NCBI GenBank assembly: GCA_903632075.3
Contig: CAHIKZ030002633.1
Location: 474,501-538,500, forward strand
Origin: Acanthosepion pharaonis
Taxonomy: Eukaryota; Mollusca; Cephalopoda; Sepiida; Sepiidae
Reading direction: 5' to 3'
Length of the DNA: 64,000 nt
A program made the translations under genes and the position numbers. Position 1 is the first letter of the stretch, and the number at the start of each line of letters is the position of its first letter. The notes under the pieces were generated by a model. The model was not told the DNA's origin. It did no database searches and saw only the letters and a program-made list of their open reading frames with translations. This document shows, piece by piece, positions 33,355 through 46,200 of the stretch.

Positions 33355-33520
33355 TTTACTGATAAAAGTTCTAATAAATCCATAGCCATGGGGAGAAGAA
33401 GTGGATTCATACCTTTCCCAAGGGTATTTGTAGATAAATGACTATAACGAATCTGACTGGAATTGGAACCTAGCTCTCTGATTTCTATTTCTATGCTGTT
33501 ATCCATTGAACCCCTGCACA
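33355..33520 (-). repeat. SINE-like repeat (family S1), tRNA head readable
   Basis: On the minus strand the head reads GGTTCAATGGATAACAGC (A-box region), then GGTTCCAATTCC (B box, plus positions 33,459-33,470). TCATTTATCTACAAATACCC, TGAATCCACTTCTTC and CCATGGCTATGG follow. It is the clearest evidence that the S1 family is tRNA-derived. Confidence 0.65.
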
Positions 33521-33619
33521 TCCAAGTTTACATCACCAGATATTCCCAAGTTCAGACTCAACATTACTATCCATTGCTTTGTAATTTAAAATACATTACA
33601 TTATTTTTTGTTTATATAA

Positions 33620-33760
33620 ATAAATTTTTAATTAATTCACCTGAGGCAAGGTGATAGTGCAAGTAAGACGCAAGGGGGAAAGAGAATGAGAAAATTTTAG
33701 AAGGGACCAAAAACCAAATCCTAACAGGAAACAAAGGATAATCCTCTATTTCTGTGGTAA
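33620..33760 (-). mobile_element. LINE B 3'UTR and tail, minus orientation
   Basis: The reverse complement carries TTCTCATTCTCTTTCCCCC, TTGCGTCTTACTTGCACTAT, CACCTTGCC and AATTAATTAAAAATTT, collinear with 20,215-20,400. ACAGGAAACAAAGGATAATC at 33,727-33,746 is the reverse of the TTTGTTTCCTGTTTAGG block there. Confidence 0.6.
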
Positions 33761-34096
33761 TATATGTTATATAAGGGATAAAGCAAAATACACGTAAAGA
33801 TAATTTTGCATACTTAAAACAGATTTTTGACTGTAAAGTCCCTGTACATGAATGAAGGCTCTGGTTTTCTATTGCTATTAAATAAAAACGGATCACAGAT
33901 AATAGCAAGAAAATAGAAAATTTAATTTTAAAAAGAGAAGTTTCTTGTATAGTGGGTTTCAAATTGATTTTAATGTCAATTTTTGTGATCCAAATTTAAC
34001 TTTATACCAGACAGAAAAAGTCTGTACGTAAATCTTTCAGAAATAAGATAACAATTATAGAAATATAGGATTTGATGATTACCTAATAGAATTCTG

Positions 34097-34144
34097 AAAA
34101 AAAAAAAAAAAAAAAAAAAAAAATTACTTTTTTTTTTTTTTTTT
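34097..34144. repeat. Poly-A / poly-T pair
   Basis: A run of about 27 A (34,097-34,123) is separated by a few bases from a run of about 17 T (34,128-34,144), capable of forming a simple hairpin. It lies 20 bp from the mariner mini-element. Confidence 0.9.
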
Positions 34145-34164
34145 ACATAAAATATAATAAAAAA

Positions 34165-34243
34165 TATTGGGTTGGCCAAAAAGTTTGGTTATTAAGCAGA
34201 AAATTTACTTAATAAATTAAACAACCTTTTGGTTAGCCCAATA
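34165..34243. mobile_element. 79-bp mariner-type MITE
   Basis: The left end TATTGGGTTGGCCAAAAAG and right end CTTTTGGTTAGCCCAATA are imperfect inverted repeats flanked by TA, the mariner target. TTGGGTTGGCCAAAAAGTTT matches the general mariner terminal-repeat type. Only about 30 bp separate the ends, so it is a tiny internal-deletion derivative. Confidence 0.75.
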
Positions 34244-36180
34244 GATTTGTTTATCTGTTAACTCAGTTCAAAGGGCAAGTGTATATGGAGTTAATTTTCC
34301 TTATTCATATGTAATGAAAAGATGCTTAAATTTAAAAATGCCTTATAGTACAGCTAAAGTATGGATGAAGAAAATAGTAAAATATGATATAATCCACAAT
34401 AGCAAAAGTACATTGCCAACATTAAAACATTATCAATTAACAGGCACAAGTCTGGTATTTTAAAATTTGGACTGCAATTAGAATTTCCTAAACATATCTG
34501 ATTCTCTTCAGATAATAAATTTGCATCATTGCCTGTTGACAGGAAAAGCTTTCAAAATTGTAAAAATGACAGCTGCAATCCTCCCAATGTTCACAAGGAT
34601 TGATAGCAATCATAAACTCCTATAAGCATTGAAACTGTCTATAAAACCAGATCAAATATAAAGGCAGCTAATAAAAGTTTTAGATAAACTTCTGACTTAG
34701 AAATTTGTTGCAAGTCAGAGAAACTTACAAAGCAAAATAATTGAGGCAGAAATGATTCATTACAGCATTTAACAATCAATTTAACAATTAGTGTTTTAAA
34801 TAATATTCATAGATGAGTCAACAAGAAAAATAAAGTGTAACCCTCAAAACTAACAATTCTCACTTAGATGTTTTTAGAAATTTTATCCTTGACTTGCAAA
34901 AACAAAACAACAACAAAAAACACCTGCATTTAATTGCAACACATGGTTAGCCTGACCAGTTTGACTGGAAGAATTTTCCTTGAGTATGTATTTTCCTCAT
35001 TCTTTAATACAGCCCACACTAAACTTCATTCAAAAATCCGAGCAAAGGACTGGGAAAAAGATTCCTCAATAGCACTTAATCACTTCAACCACCCTGTCAA
35101 CCCTTGGCATGAGGTTGTCATAGGGCCAAAATTTATACACAATGGTCCTATATATTTTTTTTAACAGAATACAACCAAATGACATAGGGGAGTGGCTTCT
35201 TTTTAGCTACAAATTCAATTAGAGAGTGAGTGAAAAATAAAATGAGCTAATGACTGAGGAGGGTGAAGAAGTCTATCTCCACCTCAAAGAGAGAGTGTTG
35301 ATGCCTGTGTGAGTGAATAAGGTGAAGTGAACCCATGAATAATGCCAGACACAAGGTAGGTAGGTTGGGTGACCCAGAATTATCAGGAATAGATTAAAAG
35401 AACACCTGGCTACTGGAACATTACTCAGATTACCAATTGGCAGTGCACAGGCCAGAGAAATGCTGTTGCAAAAAAGAGAGAGTGAAAAGAGGCAAACATT
35501 AAATAAAAAAGAGAAAGGGAAAAGACAGGAGAACACTGGCAGATTAGCAAATATTTAAGTAATATCACCCCCTACATCCACCCAAAGCAAACTTCCAGGT
35601 GGCAGAGTATTATAACTTGCCAAGGCCTACCTCACCATAACAATTCGAGATGATGCTTTGAAACAAGCAATTCTCAATGAAATAAATAAATAAATAATTA
35701 CAACAATTTGAGATTTCCAAGACTGAATTTTTTGTTTCCGATCTGTTTTCTGAGAAATTTATTGCAGTCATCATAAATCCCATATGTCATTGGAATAAGG
35801 TGACAATTTCCTACTGTCCAGGATGCCAAAGGTTAGCTCTGTCCAAGTTTTTCAATGTTATCTCCCATCAGGTTTCTTGTTTTGCAATAATGGCCTGCTT
35901 TTTCTGCATGTAAATAATGTATGATCCACTTGAACTGAAACTGCAATATCTCCGAGATGTTTTTGCAAGAAAACATCATCCAGAAAACCTACACAGTCTG
36001 TCAATACATCTTCTACAACATAATACACATAATGCATCAATAGCATACTTGCTGTCAGACAAATTTGCCAGAAAATAAACTGTTGTTGAAATAAATGAAA
36101 ATGGAGGTATCAAACCAAAGGTAAGTATTGGTAAATTGTAGCTGTAAAATGCTAAATAAATAAAAACAGGAAAATTTCAT
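34244..36180. other. AT-rich non-coding sequence
   Basis: No gene recognised. An (AAAT)n-like run lies at 35,682-35,697. The frames at 34,934-35,164 and 35,273-35,536 have no family resemblance. Confidence 0.5.
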
Positions 36181-36184
36181 TAGA

Positions 36185-36615
36185 AACTAAAAAACAAATA
36201 CTGAACTGTTACATAATAGCAATCCTCTTATATGGCAGTAAATGTTGGACAATCCTCTCACTGATGAAGAGAGCTGAGGTAATAGAAATGTGATTCTACA
36301 GAAGGATGCTATGGACTGAACATGATGTTTTAGAGAAAATGAAAAAAAAAAAAAAAAGACACACTTATACTTAACATTGGGAAGTGACAGTTGAAATTTC
36401 TAAGGTGCATAATGAGGAAAGTGGGCTTGGAGAATTTGGTACCCAGAGGACAAATTCAAGGCAAGAAAGACAGAGGAAAACAACATATAACCTACCTAGT
36501 AAGCTTGTATAAATGGATGGAAGAACAGGGTTTAGGAGAGATAACAAAAAAACAGAAAATTGTGAAGAGCCATGATTGCCAATGTCCTGAAAGGGCATGG
36601 CACATAGTAGAAGAA
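36185..36615 (+). mobile_element. LINE A remnant: most complete ORF2 3' end in the window
   Basis: The plus strand reads LLYGSKCWTILSLMKRAEV, EM-stop-FYRRMLW, then HIMRKVGLENLVPRGQIQ and GKKDRGKQHITYLVSLYKWM, EEQGLGEI and finally RAMIANVLKGHGT-stop (TAG near 36,606) followed by TAGAAGAAAT. The order matches the region after the reverse transcriptase of a non-LTR retrotransposon. In-frame stops, frameshifts and an A-run (36,343-36,357) show it is dead. The upstream polymerase and endonuclease are absent. Confidence 0.75.
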
Positions 36616-37034
36616 ATATCACTGTTATTGTAACAAAATATTCTGAAATATGTTTTACATCACTCATTTCCCTTTATAAGTTATTGGTTTCAGAGTACAT
36701 TAAAAAAAAAAAAATACATGAACTACTAGAGTCTAACAGTTTAATGTTCCAAAGTAAAAGTATTAATGAGATCAAAATTCAAAGTAATATTTATATAAAA
36801 TATGATTATTACATAGGAAGACACAGATCTCTTCATTTTTTTCTAATGTTCACTCAATACAAGAGCCACTCAAATTAGAGGGTTACTGTGCTTAAGAAAG
36901 GGCAAGAAGTGAATTTCTGGGGGTTATGCAGGAAAGACAATTGCTAATTCTAGACTTGAAGAGGTCAAAACTTAATTAGTGAATAATGTTTCAGTGTTTA
37001 GTCGGAGACATTAGAAGTATAGTGTGAAAATAGA
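36616..37034. other. AT-rich non-coding sequence
   Basis: Nothing recognisable; an A-run lies at 36,702-36,713. Confidence 0.5.
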
Positions 37035-37110
37035 CTTTGGAAGGAACCAAAAATCCAATTCTAAACAGGAAACATAGGATAAACCTCTACTCTAGTTCAA
37101 AAAACTGGGG
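37035..37110 (-). mobile_element. LINE B 3'UTR fragment
   Basis: GGAAGGAACCAAAAATCC, CTAAACAGGAAACATAGGAT and AAACCTCTACTCTAGTTC are the reverse of the 20,225-20,290 block. Confidence 0.5.
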
Positions 37111-37739
37111 AGGAGTGTGAACTGGATGATAGGTGAACCTATCTACTCCTATTAGATTCTTAAAATTAGATCAATTTTCAATTTTAAAATCAGCTCTTCA
37201 TTTGAGATAAGAGATTTTGTTGGCAATTAGCAGCTTTCACTCTACGTGGAAATTTTAACTGTAAAAAAAAGTAATTAAAGATCTATCTTACAAAATCAAT
37301 GATGAAGATACCTCTTGGCTTAATTTAATTATAGTGGATTCAAAACCAGTACAACATCTGCCAATTAATTAGAAATGTCTTTTTTTAATATTAGAGGTTA
37401 GGTTTTCTTACATGTAGTCTACCTGGTCCTAGTGAGGCCACCCATATAGCAAAGTAATTCTGGAAAAGCCCTAAACAGTCCCAGATGATAAATATAGACA
37501 ACTGGCAGGTGACATCTGTTGCCTTTAAGTAAGGGCATAAAGTAATCCTACAAAAGAATATTTTTTCCAAATAGAAGGCATCAATAAAATCATTAAAAAG
37601 TTCTCATAACAAAAAGAGTGAATTATTCCACAATTTTCCTGATTTTGATCTTTTTGACTAAATTAGAGCTTAAATTCTTTATCCCAATAACATAATTCAC
37701 TATTATGACACCCATGAGTAAATATAAACAAAGATCCCA

Positions 37740-37782
<43 letters not shown>

Positions 37783-38084
37783 TAATGGTCAGACTAGGAA
37801 ACAGTAGTATAAAAAGTGCTCAATATGTGTGTGAAAAAAATAAAATAAAAATAACTTGTAGAGCTTTAAACTTTAAAATTAGGAAGTCACATAGAATATG
37901 CAACCTTGGTTTTGACCTCACTGTCTCATCAGGCTAATTCTATCAACTGACTATCCAACACTATTTAAAAAAAACAAAAAACAAAAAAAAAAAAAAAACA
38001 CACAAAGAATGCTAAATTATTATTTTTCAAAAATAAATAAACAAATGCATGATGGTCAAATGCATAACATTGAGTGTAATAGAA
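37111..38084. other. AT-rich sequence with (TA)n, left of the satellite
   Basis: (TA)n at 37,742-37,778 and A-rich runs near 37,965-38,000. No gene or element recognised. Confidence 0.55.
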
Positions 38085-38192
38085 AGGAGGGGGGTAAGGA
38101 GGAGGAGGAAGAAGAAGAAAAAAGAAGAGAACAAGAGAAAAGAAGAAAGCAAGTGTATCATAAATGTATGAAGAAAAGTAGAAGAAAAGAAA
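38085..38192 (+). repeat. Purine-only transition zone with decayed first monomer
   Basis: The plus strand is almost pure G/A from 38,083 to 38,150. At 38,148-38,175 it shows GCAAGTGTATCATAAATG then TATGAAGAAAAG, a recognisable but decayed version of the satellite block GCAAATGTAATGTAAATTTG. It grades into the first good monomer at 38,193. Confidence 0.7.
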
Positions 38193-41100
38193 AGCAAATG
38201 TAATGTAAATTTGAAGAATGGTGACTTGTAAATATAGGGAAGGACAGGAGGGGAAGCAAATGTAATGTAAATTTGAAGAATGGTGACTTGTAAATATAGG
38301 GAAGGACAGGAGGGGAAGCAAATGTAATGTAAATTTGAAGAATGGTGACTTGTAAATATAGGGAAGGACAGGAGGAAGCAAATGTAATGTAAATTTGAAG
38401 AATGGTGACTTGTAAATATAGGGAAGGACAGGAGGGGAAGCAAATGTAATGTAAATTTGAAGAATGGTGACTTGTAAATATAGGGAAGGACAGGAGGGAA
38501 GCAAATGTAATGTAAATTTGAAGAATGGTGACTTGTAAATATAGGGAAGGACAGGAGGGGAAGCAAATGTAATGTAAATTTGAAGAATGGTGACTTGTAA
38601 ATATAAGGGAAGGACAGGAGGGGAAGCAAATGTAATGTAAATTTGAAGAATGGTGACTTGTAAATATAGGGAAGGACAGGAGGGGAAGCAAATGTAATGT
38701 AAATTTGAAGAATGGTGACTTGTAAAATATAGGGAAGGACAGGAGGGGAAGTAAATGAAGTAATGTAAATATAGGGAAGGACAGGAGGAAGCAAATGTAA
38801 GAATTTGAAGAATGGTGACTTGTAAATATAGGGAAGGACAGGAGGGGAAGCAAATGTAATGTAAATTTGAAGAATGGTGACTTGTAAATATAGGGGAAGG
38901 ACAGGAGGGAAGCAAATGTAATGTAAATTTGAAGAATGGTGACTTGTAAATATAGGGAAGGACAGGAGGGAAGCAAATGTAATGTAAATTTGAAGAATGG
39001 TGACTTGTAAATATAGGGAAGGACAGGAGGAGCAAATGTAATGTAAATTTGAAGAATGGTGACTTGTAAATATAGGGAAGGACAGGAGGGGAAGCAAATG
39101 TAATGTAAATTTGAAGAATGGTGACTTGTAAATATAAATATAGGGAAGGACAGGAGGACAGGGAAGCAAATGTATTGTAAATTTGAAGAATGGTGACTTG
39201 TAAAATAGGGGAAGGACAGAGAGGGAAGAAGCAAATGTAATGTAAATTTGAAGAATGGTGACTTGTAAATATAGGGAAGGACAGGAGGGGAAGCAAATGT
39301 ATTGTAAATTTGAAGAATGGTGACTTTGTAAATATAGGGAAGGACAGGAGGGGAAGCAAATGTAATGTAAATTTGAAGAATGGTGACTTGTAAATATAGG
39401 GAAGGACAGGAGGGAAGCAAATGTAATGTAAATTTGAAGAATGGTGACTTGTAAATATAGGGAAGGACAGGAGGGGAACAAATGTAATGTAAATTTGAAG
39501 AATGGTGACTTGTAAATATAGGGAAGACAGGAGGGGGAACAAATGTAATGTAAATTTGAAGAATGGTGACTTGTAAATAGGGAAGGACAGGAGGGAAGCA
39601 AATGTAATGTAAATTTGAAGAATGGTGACTTGTAAATATAGGGAAGGACAGGAGGGGAAGCAAATGTATTGTAAATTTGAAGAATGGTGACTTGTAAAAA
39701 TGTGACTTGTAAATATAGGGAAGGGACAGGAGGGGAAGCAAACTAAATTTGAAGAATGGTGAATATAAGGAGAGGAAGCAAATGTACGTAAATTTGAAGG
39801 AGGACAGGGGGAAGCAAATGTAATGTAAATTTGAAGAATGGTGACTTGTAAATATAGGGAAGGACAGGAGGGGAAGCAAATGTAATGTAAATTTGAAGAA
39901 TGGTGACTTGTAAATATAGGGAAGGACAGAAGGGACAAAGGTAGGGAAGAATGGTGATTGTAAATTAGGGAAGGACAGGAGGGGAAGCAAATGTAATGTA
40001 AATTTGAAGAATGGTGACTTGTAAATATAGGGAAGGACAGGAGGGGAAGCAAATGTAATGTAAATTTGAAGAATGGTGACTTGTAAAATAGGGAAGGACA
40101 GGAGGGGAAGCAAATGTAATGTAAATTTGAAGAATGGTGACTTATAAATATAGGGAAGGACAGGAGGGAAGCAAATGTAATGTAAATTTGAAGAATGGTG
40201 ACTTGTAAATATAGGGAAGGACAGGAGGGGAAGCAAATGTAATGTAAATTTGAAGAATGGTGACTTGTAAATATAGGGAAGGACAGGAGGGGAAGCAAAT
40301 GTAATGTAAATTTGAAGAATGGTGACTTGTAAATATAGGGAAGGACAGAGGGGAAGCAAATGTAATGTAAATTTGAAGAATGTAAATACAGGGAAGGACA
40401 GGAAATGTAATATAAATTTGAAGAATGGTGACTTTAAAAATGAAGAATGGGGAAGGACAGGAGGAGGGAAGCAAATGTAATGTAAATTTGAAGAATGGTG
40501 ACTTGTAAATATAGGGAAGGACAGGAGGGGAAGCAAATGTAATGTAAATTTGAAGAATGGTGACTTAAAAATATAGGGAAGGACAGGAGGGGAAGCAAAT
40601 GTAATGTAAATTTGAAGAATGGTGACTTGTAAATATAGGGAAGGACAGGAGGGGAAGCAAATGTAATGTAAATTTGAAGAAGAATGGTGACTTGTAAATA
40701 TAGGGGAAGGACAGGAGGGAAGCAAATGTAATGTAAATTTGAAGAATGGTGACTTGTAAATATAGGGAAGGACAGGAGGGGGTAATGTAAATTTGAAGAA
40801 TGGTGACTTGTAAAATGTATGTAAATTTGAAGAATGGTGACTTGTAAATATAGGGAAGGACAGGAGGAAGCAAATGTAATTTAAAGAATGGTGACTTGTA
40901 AATATAGGGAAGGACAGGAGGGGAAGCAAATGTAATGTAAATTTGAAGAATGGTGACTTGTAAATATAGGGAAGGACAGGAGGGGAAGCAAATGTAATGT
41001 AAATTTGAAGAATGGTGACTTGTAAATATAGGGAAGGACAGGAGGGGAAGCAAATGTAATGTAAATTTGAAGAATGGTGACTTGTAAAATATAGGGAAGG

Positions 41101-44100
41101 ACAGGAGGGGAAGCAAATGTAATGTAAATTTGAAGAATGGTGACTTGTAAATATAGGGAAGGACAGGAGTAAATTTGAAGAATGGTGACTTGTAAAATAG
41201 GGAAGGACAGGAGGGTAATGTAAATTTGAAGAATGGTGACTTGTAAATATAGGGAAGGACAGGAGGGGAAGCAAATGTATTGTAAATTTGAAGAATGGTG
41301 ACTTGTAAATATAGGGAAGGACAGGAGGGGAAGCAAATGTAATATGAAATTTGAAGAATGGTGATTTGGAAGCAAATGTAATGTAAATGAAGAATGGTGA
41401 CTTGTAAATATAGGGAAGGACAGGGGGGAAGAAAATGTAATGTAAATTTGAAGAATGGTGACTTGTAAATATATGTAAATTTGAAGAAGGACAGGAGGGA
41501 AGGACAGGAGGGAAATGTAATGTAAATTTGAAGAATGGTGACTTGTAAATATAGGGAAGGACAGGAGGGGAAGCAAAATGTAATGTAAATTTGAAGAATG
41601 GTGACTTGTAAATATAGGGAAGGACAGGAGGGGAAGCAAATGTAATGGGAAGAATGGTGACTTGTAAAATGTAATGTAAATTTGAAGAATGGTGACTTGT
41701 AAATATAGGGAAGGACAGGAGGGAAGCAAATGTAATGTAAATTTGAAGAATGGTGACTTGTAAATATAGGGAAGGACAGAGGGGAAGCAAATGTAATGTA
41801 AATTTGAAGAATGGTGACTTTGTAAATATAGGGGAAGGACAGGAGGGGAAGCAAATGTAATGTAAATTTGAAGAATGGTGACTTGTAAATATAGGGAAGG
41901 ACAGGAGGGGAAGCAAATAATGTAAATTTGAAGAATGGTGACTTGTAAATAGGGGAAGGACAGGATAAAGCAAATAAGGGAAGGACTTAAATATAGGGGA
42001 AGGACAGGAGGGGAAGCAAATGTAATGTAAATTTGAAGAATGGTGACTTGTAAATATAGGGAAGGACAGGAGGGAAGCAAATGTAATGTAAATTTGAAGA
42101 ATGGTGACTTGTAAATATAGGGAAGGACAGGAGGGAAGCAAATGTAATGTAAATTTGAAGAATGGTGACTTGTAAATATAGGGAAGGACAGGAGGGAAGC
42201 AAATGTAATGTAAATTTGAAGAATGGTGACTTGTAAATATAGGGGAAGGACAGAGGGAAGCAAATGTAATGTAAATTTGAAGAATGGTGACTTGTAAATA
42301 TAAGGGAAGGACAGGAGGGAAGCAAATGTAATGTAAATTTGAAGAATGGTGACTTGTAAATATAGGGAAGGACAGGAGGGGAAGCAAATGTATTGTGAAA
42401 ATTTGAAGAATGGTGACTTGTAAATATAAGGGAAGGACAGGAGGGGGAAGCAAATGTAAATTTGAAAATTTGAAGAATGGTGACTTGTAAATATAGGGGG
42501 AAGGACAGGAGGGAAGCAAACAATTGTAAATTTGAAGAATGGTGACTTGTAAATATAGGGAAGGACAGGAGGGAAGCAAATGTAATATAAATTTGAAGAA
42601 TGGTGACTTGTAAATATAGGGAAGGACAGGAGGGGGAAGCAAATGTAATGTAAATTTGAAGAATGGTGACTTGTAAATATAGGGAAGGACAGAGGGAAGC
42701 AAATGTAATGTAAATTTGAAGAATGGTGACTTGTAAATATAGGGGAAGGACAGGAGGGGAAGCAAATGTAATGTAAATTTGAAGAATGGTGACTTGTAAA
42801 TATAAGGGGAAGGACAGGGGGGGAAGCAAATGTAATGTAAATTTGAAGAATGGTGACTTGTAAATATAGGGAAGGACAGGAGGGGAAGCAAATGTAATGT
42901 AAATTTGAAGAATGGTGACTTGTAAAATAGGGAAGGACAGGGGGAAGCAAATGTAATGTAAATTTGAAGAATGGGACTTGTAAATATAGGGAAGGACAGG
43001 GAAGCAAATGTAATGTAAATTTGAAGAATGGTGACTTATAAATATAGGGAAGGACAGAGGGAAGCAAATGTAATGTAAATTTGAAGAATGGTGACTTGTA
43101 AATATAGGGAAGGACAGGAGGGAAGCAAATGTATTGTAAATTTGAAGAATGGTGACTTGTAAATATAGGGAAGGACAGGAGGGGAAGCAAATGTATTGTA
43201 AATTTGAAGAATGGTGACTTTGTAAATATAGGGAAGGACAGGAGGGGAAGCAAATGTAATGTAAATTTGAAGAATGGTGACTTTGTAAAATATAGGGAAG
43301 GACAGGAGGGGAAGCAAATGTAATGTAAATTAAATATAGGGAAGGACAGGAGGAAGCAAATGTAATGTAAATTTGAAGAATGTGACTTTAAATATAGGGA
43401 AGGACAGGAGGGGGAAGCAAATGTAATGTAAATTTGAAGAATGGTGACTTGTAAATATAGGGAAGGACAGGAGGGGAAGCAAATGTAATGTAAATTTGAA
43501 GAATGGTGACTTAAATATAGGGAAGGACAGGAGGGTAAATTTGAAGCAAATGTAATAGGGAAGGACAGGAGGGAAGCAAAATGTAAATTTGAAGAATGGT
43601 GACTTGTAAATATAGGGAAGGACAGGAGGGAAGCAAATGTAATGTAAATTTGAAGAATGGTGACTTGTAAATATAGGGAAGGACAGGAAGGGAAGCAAAT
43701 GTAATGTAAATATAGGGAAGGACAGGAGGGGAAGCAACAAATGTAAAATGACTTGTAAATATAGGGAAGGACAGGAGGAAGCAAATGTAATGTAAATTTG
43801 AAGAATGGTGACTTGTAAATATAGGGAAGGACAGGAGGAAGCAATGTAATGTAAATTTGAAGAATGGTGACTTGTAAATATAGGGAAGGACAGGAGGGAA
43901 GCAAATGTATTGTAAATTTGAAGAATGGTGACTTTAAATATAGGGAAGGACAGGAGGGGAAGCAAATGTAATGTAAATTTGAAGAATGGTGACTTGTAAA
44001 TATAAGGGAAGGACAGGAGGGGAAGCAAATGTAATGTAAATTTGAAGAATGGTGACTTGTAAATATAGGGGAAGGACAGGGGAAGCAAAATGTAATTGTA

Positions 44101-46200
44101 AATTTGAAGAATGGTGACTTGTAAATATAGGGAAGGACAGGAGGGGAAGCAAATGTAATGTAAATTTGAAGAATGGTGACTTGTAAATATAGGGGAAGGA
44201 CAGGAGGGGGAAGCAAATGTAATGTAAATTTGAAGAATGGTGACTTGTAAATATAAGGGAAGGACAGGAGGGGAAGCAAATGTAATTGAAGAATGGTAAA
44301 TTTGAAGAATGGTGACTTGTAAATATAGGGAAGGACAGGAGGGGAAGCAAATGTAATGTAAATTTGAAGAATGGTGACTTGTAAAATGAGGAAGCTTGTA
44401 AATTTGAAGAATGGTGACTTGTAAATATAGGGAAGGACAGGAGGGGAAGCAAATGTAATGTAAATTTGAAGAATGGTGACTTGTAAATATAGGGAAGGAC
44501 AGGACAGGGGGAAGCAAATGTAATGTAAATTTGAAGAATGGTGACTTGTAAATATAGGGAAGGACAGGAGGGGAAGCAAATGTATTGTAAATTTGAAGAA
44601 TGGTGACTTTGTAAATATAGGGAAGGACAGGAGGGAAGCAAATGTATTGTAAATTTGAAGAATGACTTAAATATAGGGGAAGGACAGGGGGAAGCAAATG
44701 TATTGTAAATTTGAAGAATTGTAAATATAGGGAAGGACAGGAGGGAAGCAAATGTAATGTAAATTTGAAGAATGGTGACTTGTAAAATATAGGGAAGGAC
44801 AGGAGGGGAAGCAAATGTAATAAATTTGAAGAATGGTGACTTGTAAATATAGGGAAGGACAGGAGGGGAAGCAAATGTAATGTAAATTTGAAGAATGGTG
44901 ACTTGTAAATATAGGGAAGGACAGGAGGGAAGCAAATGTAATAAATTTGAAGAATGGTGACTTGTAAATATAGGGAAGGACAGGAGGGAAGCAAATGTAA
45001 TGTAAATTTGAAGAATGGTGACTTGTAAATTAGGAAGGACAGGAGGGGAAGCAAATGGGGTAAATATAGGGAAGGACAGGAGGGGAAGCAAATGTAATGT
45101 AAATTTGAAGAATGGTGAAGTAAATATAGGGAAGGACAGGAGGGGCAAAATGTAAATGTAATAGGAAGAATGTGACTTGTAAATATAGGGAAGGACAGGA
45201 GGGGAAGCAAATGTAATGTAAATTTGAAGAAATGACTTGTAAATATAGGGGAAGGACAGGAGGGGAAGCAAAATGTAATGTAAATTTGAAGAATGGTGAC
45301 TTGTAAATATAGGGGAAGGACAGGAGGGGAAGCAAATGTATTGTAAATTTGAAGAATGGTGACTTGTAACATAGGGAAGGACAGGAGGGAAGCAAATGTA
45401 ATGTAAATTTGAAGAATGGTGACTTGTAAATATAGGGAAGGACAGGAGGGGAAGCAAATGTATATAAATTTGAAGAATGGTGGACTTGTAAATATAGGGA
45501 AGGACAGGAGGAAGCAAAATGTATTGTAAATTTGAAGAATGGTGACTTGTAAATATAGGGAAGGACAGGAGGAAGCAAATGTAATGTAAATTTGAAGAAT
45601 GGTGACTTGTAAATATAGGGAAGGAAGGAGGGGAAGCAATGAAATGTAAATTTGAAGAATGGGTGAATCTGTAAAACATAGGGAAGGACAGGGGAAGCAA
45701 ATGTAATGTAAATTTGAAGAATGGTGACTTGTAAAATATAGGGAAGGACAGGAGGGAAGCATGTAATGTAAATTTGAAGAATGGTGACTTGTAAATATAG
45801 GGAAGGACAGAGGGGAAGCAATGTAATGTAAATTTGAAGAATGGTGACTTGTAAATATAGGGAAGGACAGGAGGGGAAGCAAATGTAATATAAATTTGAA
45901 GAATGGTGAAGGGACAGGAGGGGAAGCAAATGTAATGTAAATTTGAAGAATGGTGACTTGTAAATATAGGGAAGGACAGGAGGGGAAGCAAATGTAACAA
46001 ATTTAATATAAATTTGAAGAATGGTGACTTGTAAATATAGGGAAGGACAGGAGGGAAGCAAATGTATTGTACTTGTAAATTTGAAGAATGGTGACTTGTA
46101 AATATAGAAAGGAGAAGACAGGAGGGGAAGCAAATGTAATGTAAATTTGAAGAATGGTGACTTGTAAATATAGGGAAGGACAGGAGGGAAGCAAATGTAA
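38193..46200. repeat. Satellite zone 1: homogeneous monomers
   Basis: Most monomers match the consensus with GTAATGTAAATTTG. A minority have GTATTGTAAATTTG. Scattered partial-monomer deletions occur, for example near 39,740-39,800, 40,380-40,450, 41,160-41,220 and 43,540-43,570. The longest artefactual minus-strand open frames lie here. Confidence 0.8.

Noticed and set aside
33612..33962. 116-codon minus-strand frame as a membrane protein
   Set aside because: It overlaps a LINE B 3'UTR/tail in the same strand and its hydrophobic look comes from T-rich DNA.
36371..36667. 98-codon minus-strand frame
   Set aside because: It is the antisense shadow of the LINE A ORF2 remnant on the plus strand.
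38158..42891. 1,577-codon minus-strand open frame and many similar frames up to the window end, as real repetitive proteins
   Set aside because: They are the stop-free strand of a 62-bp satellite, open in all three frames and switching frame at every indel. There is no conserved start, domain or splice structure.
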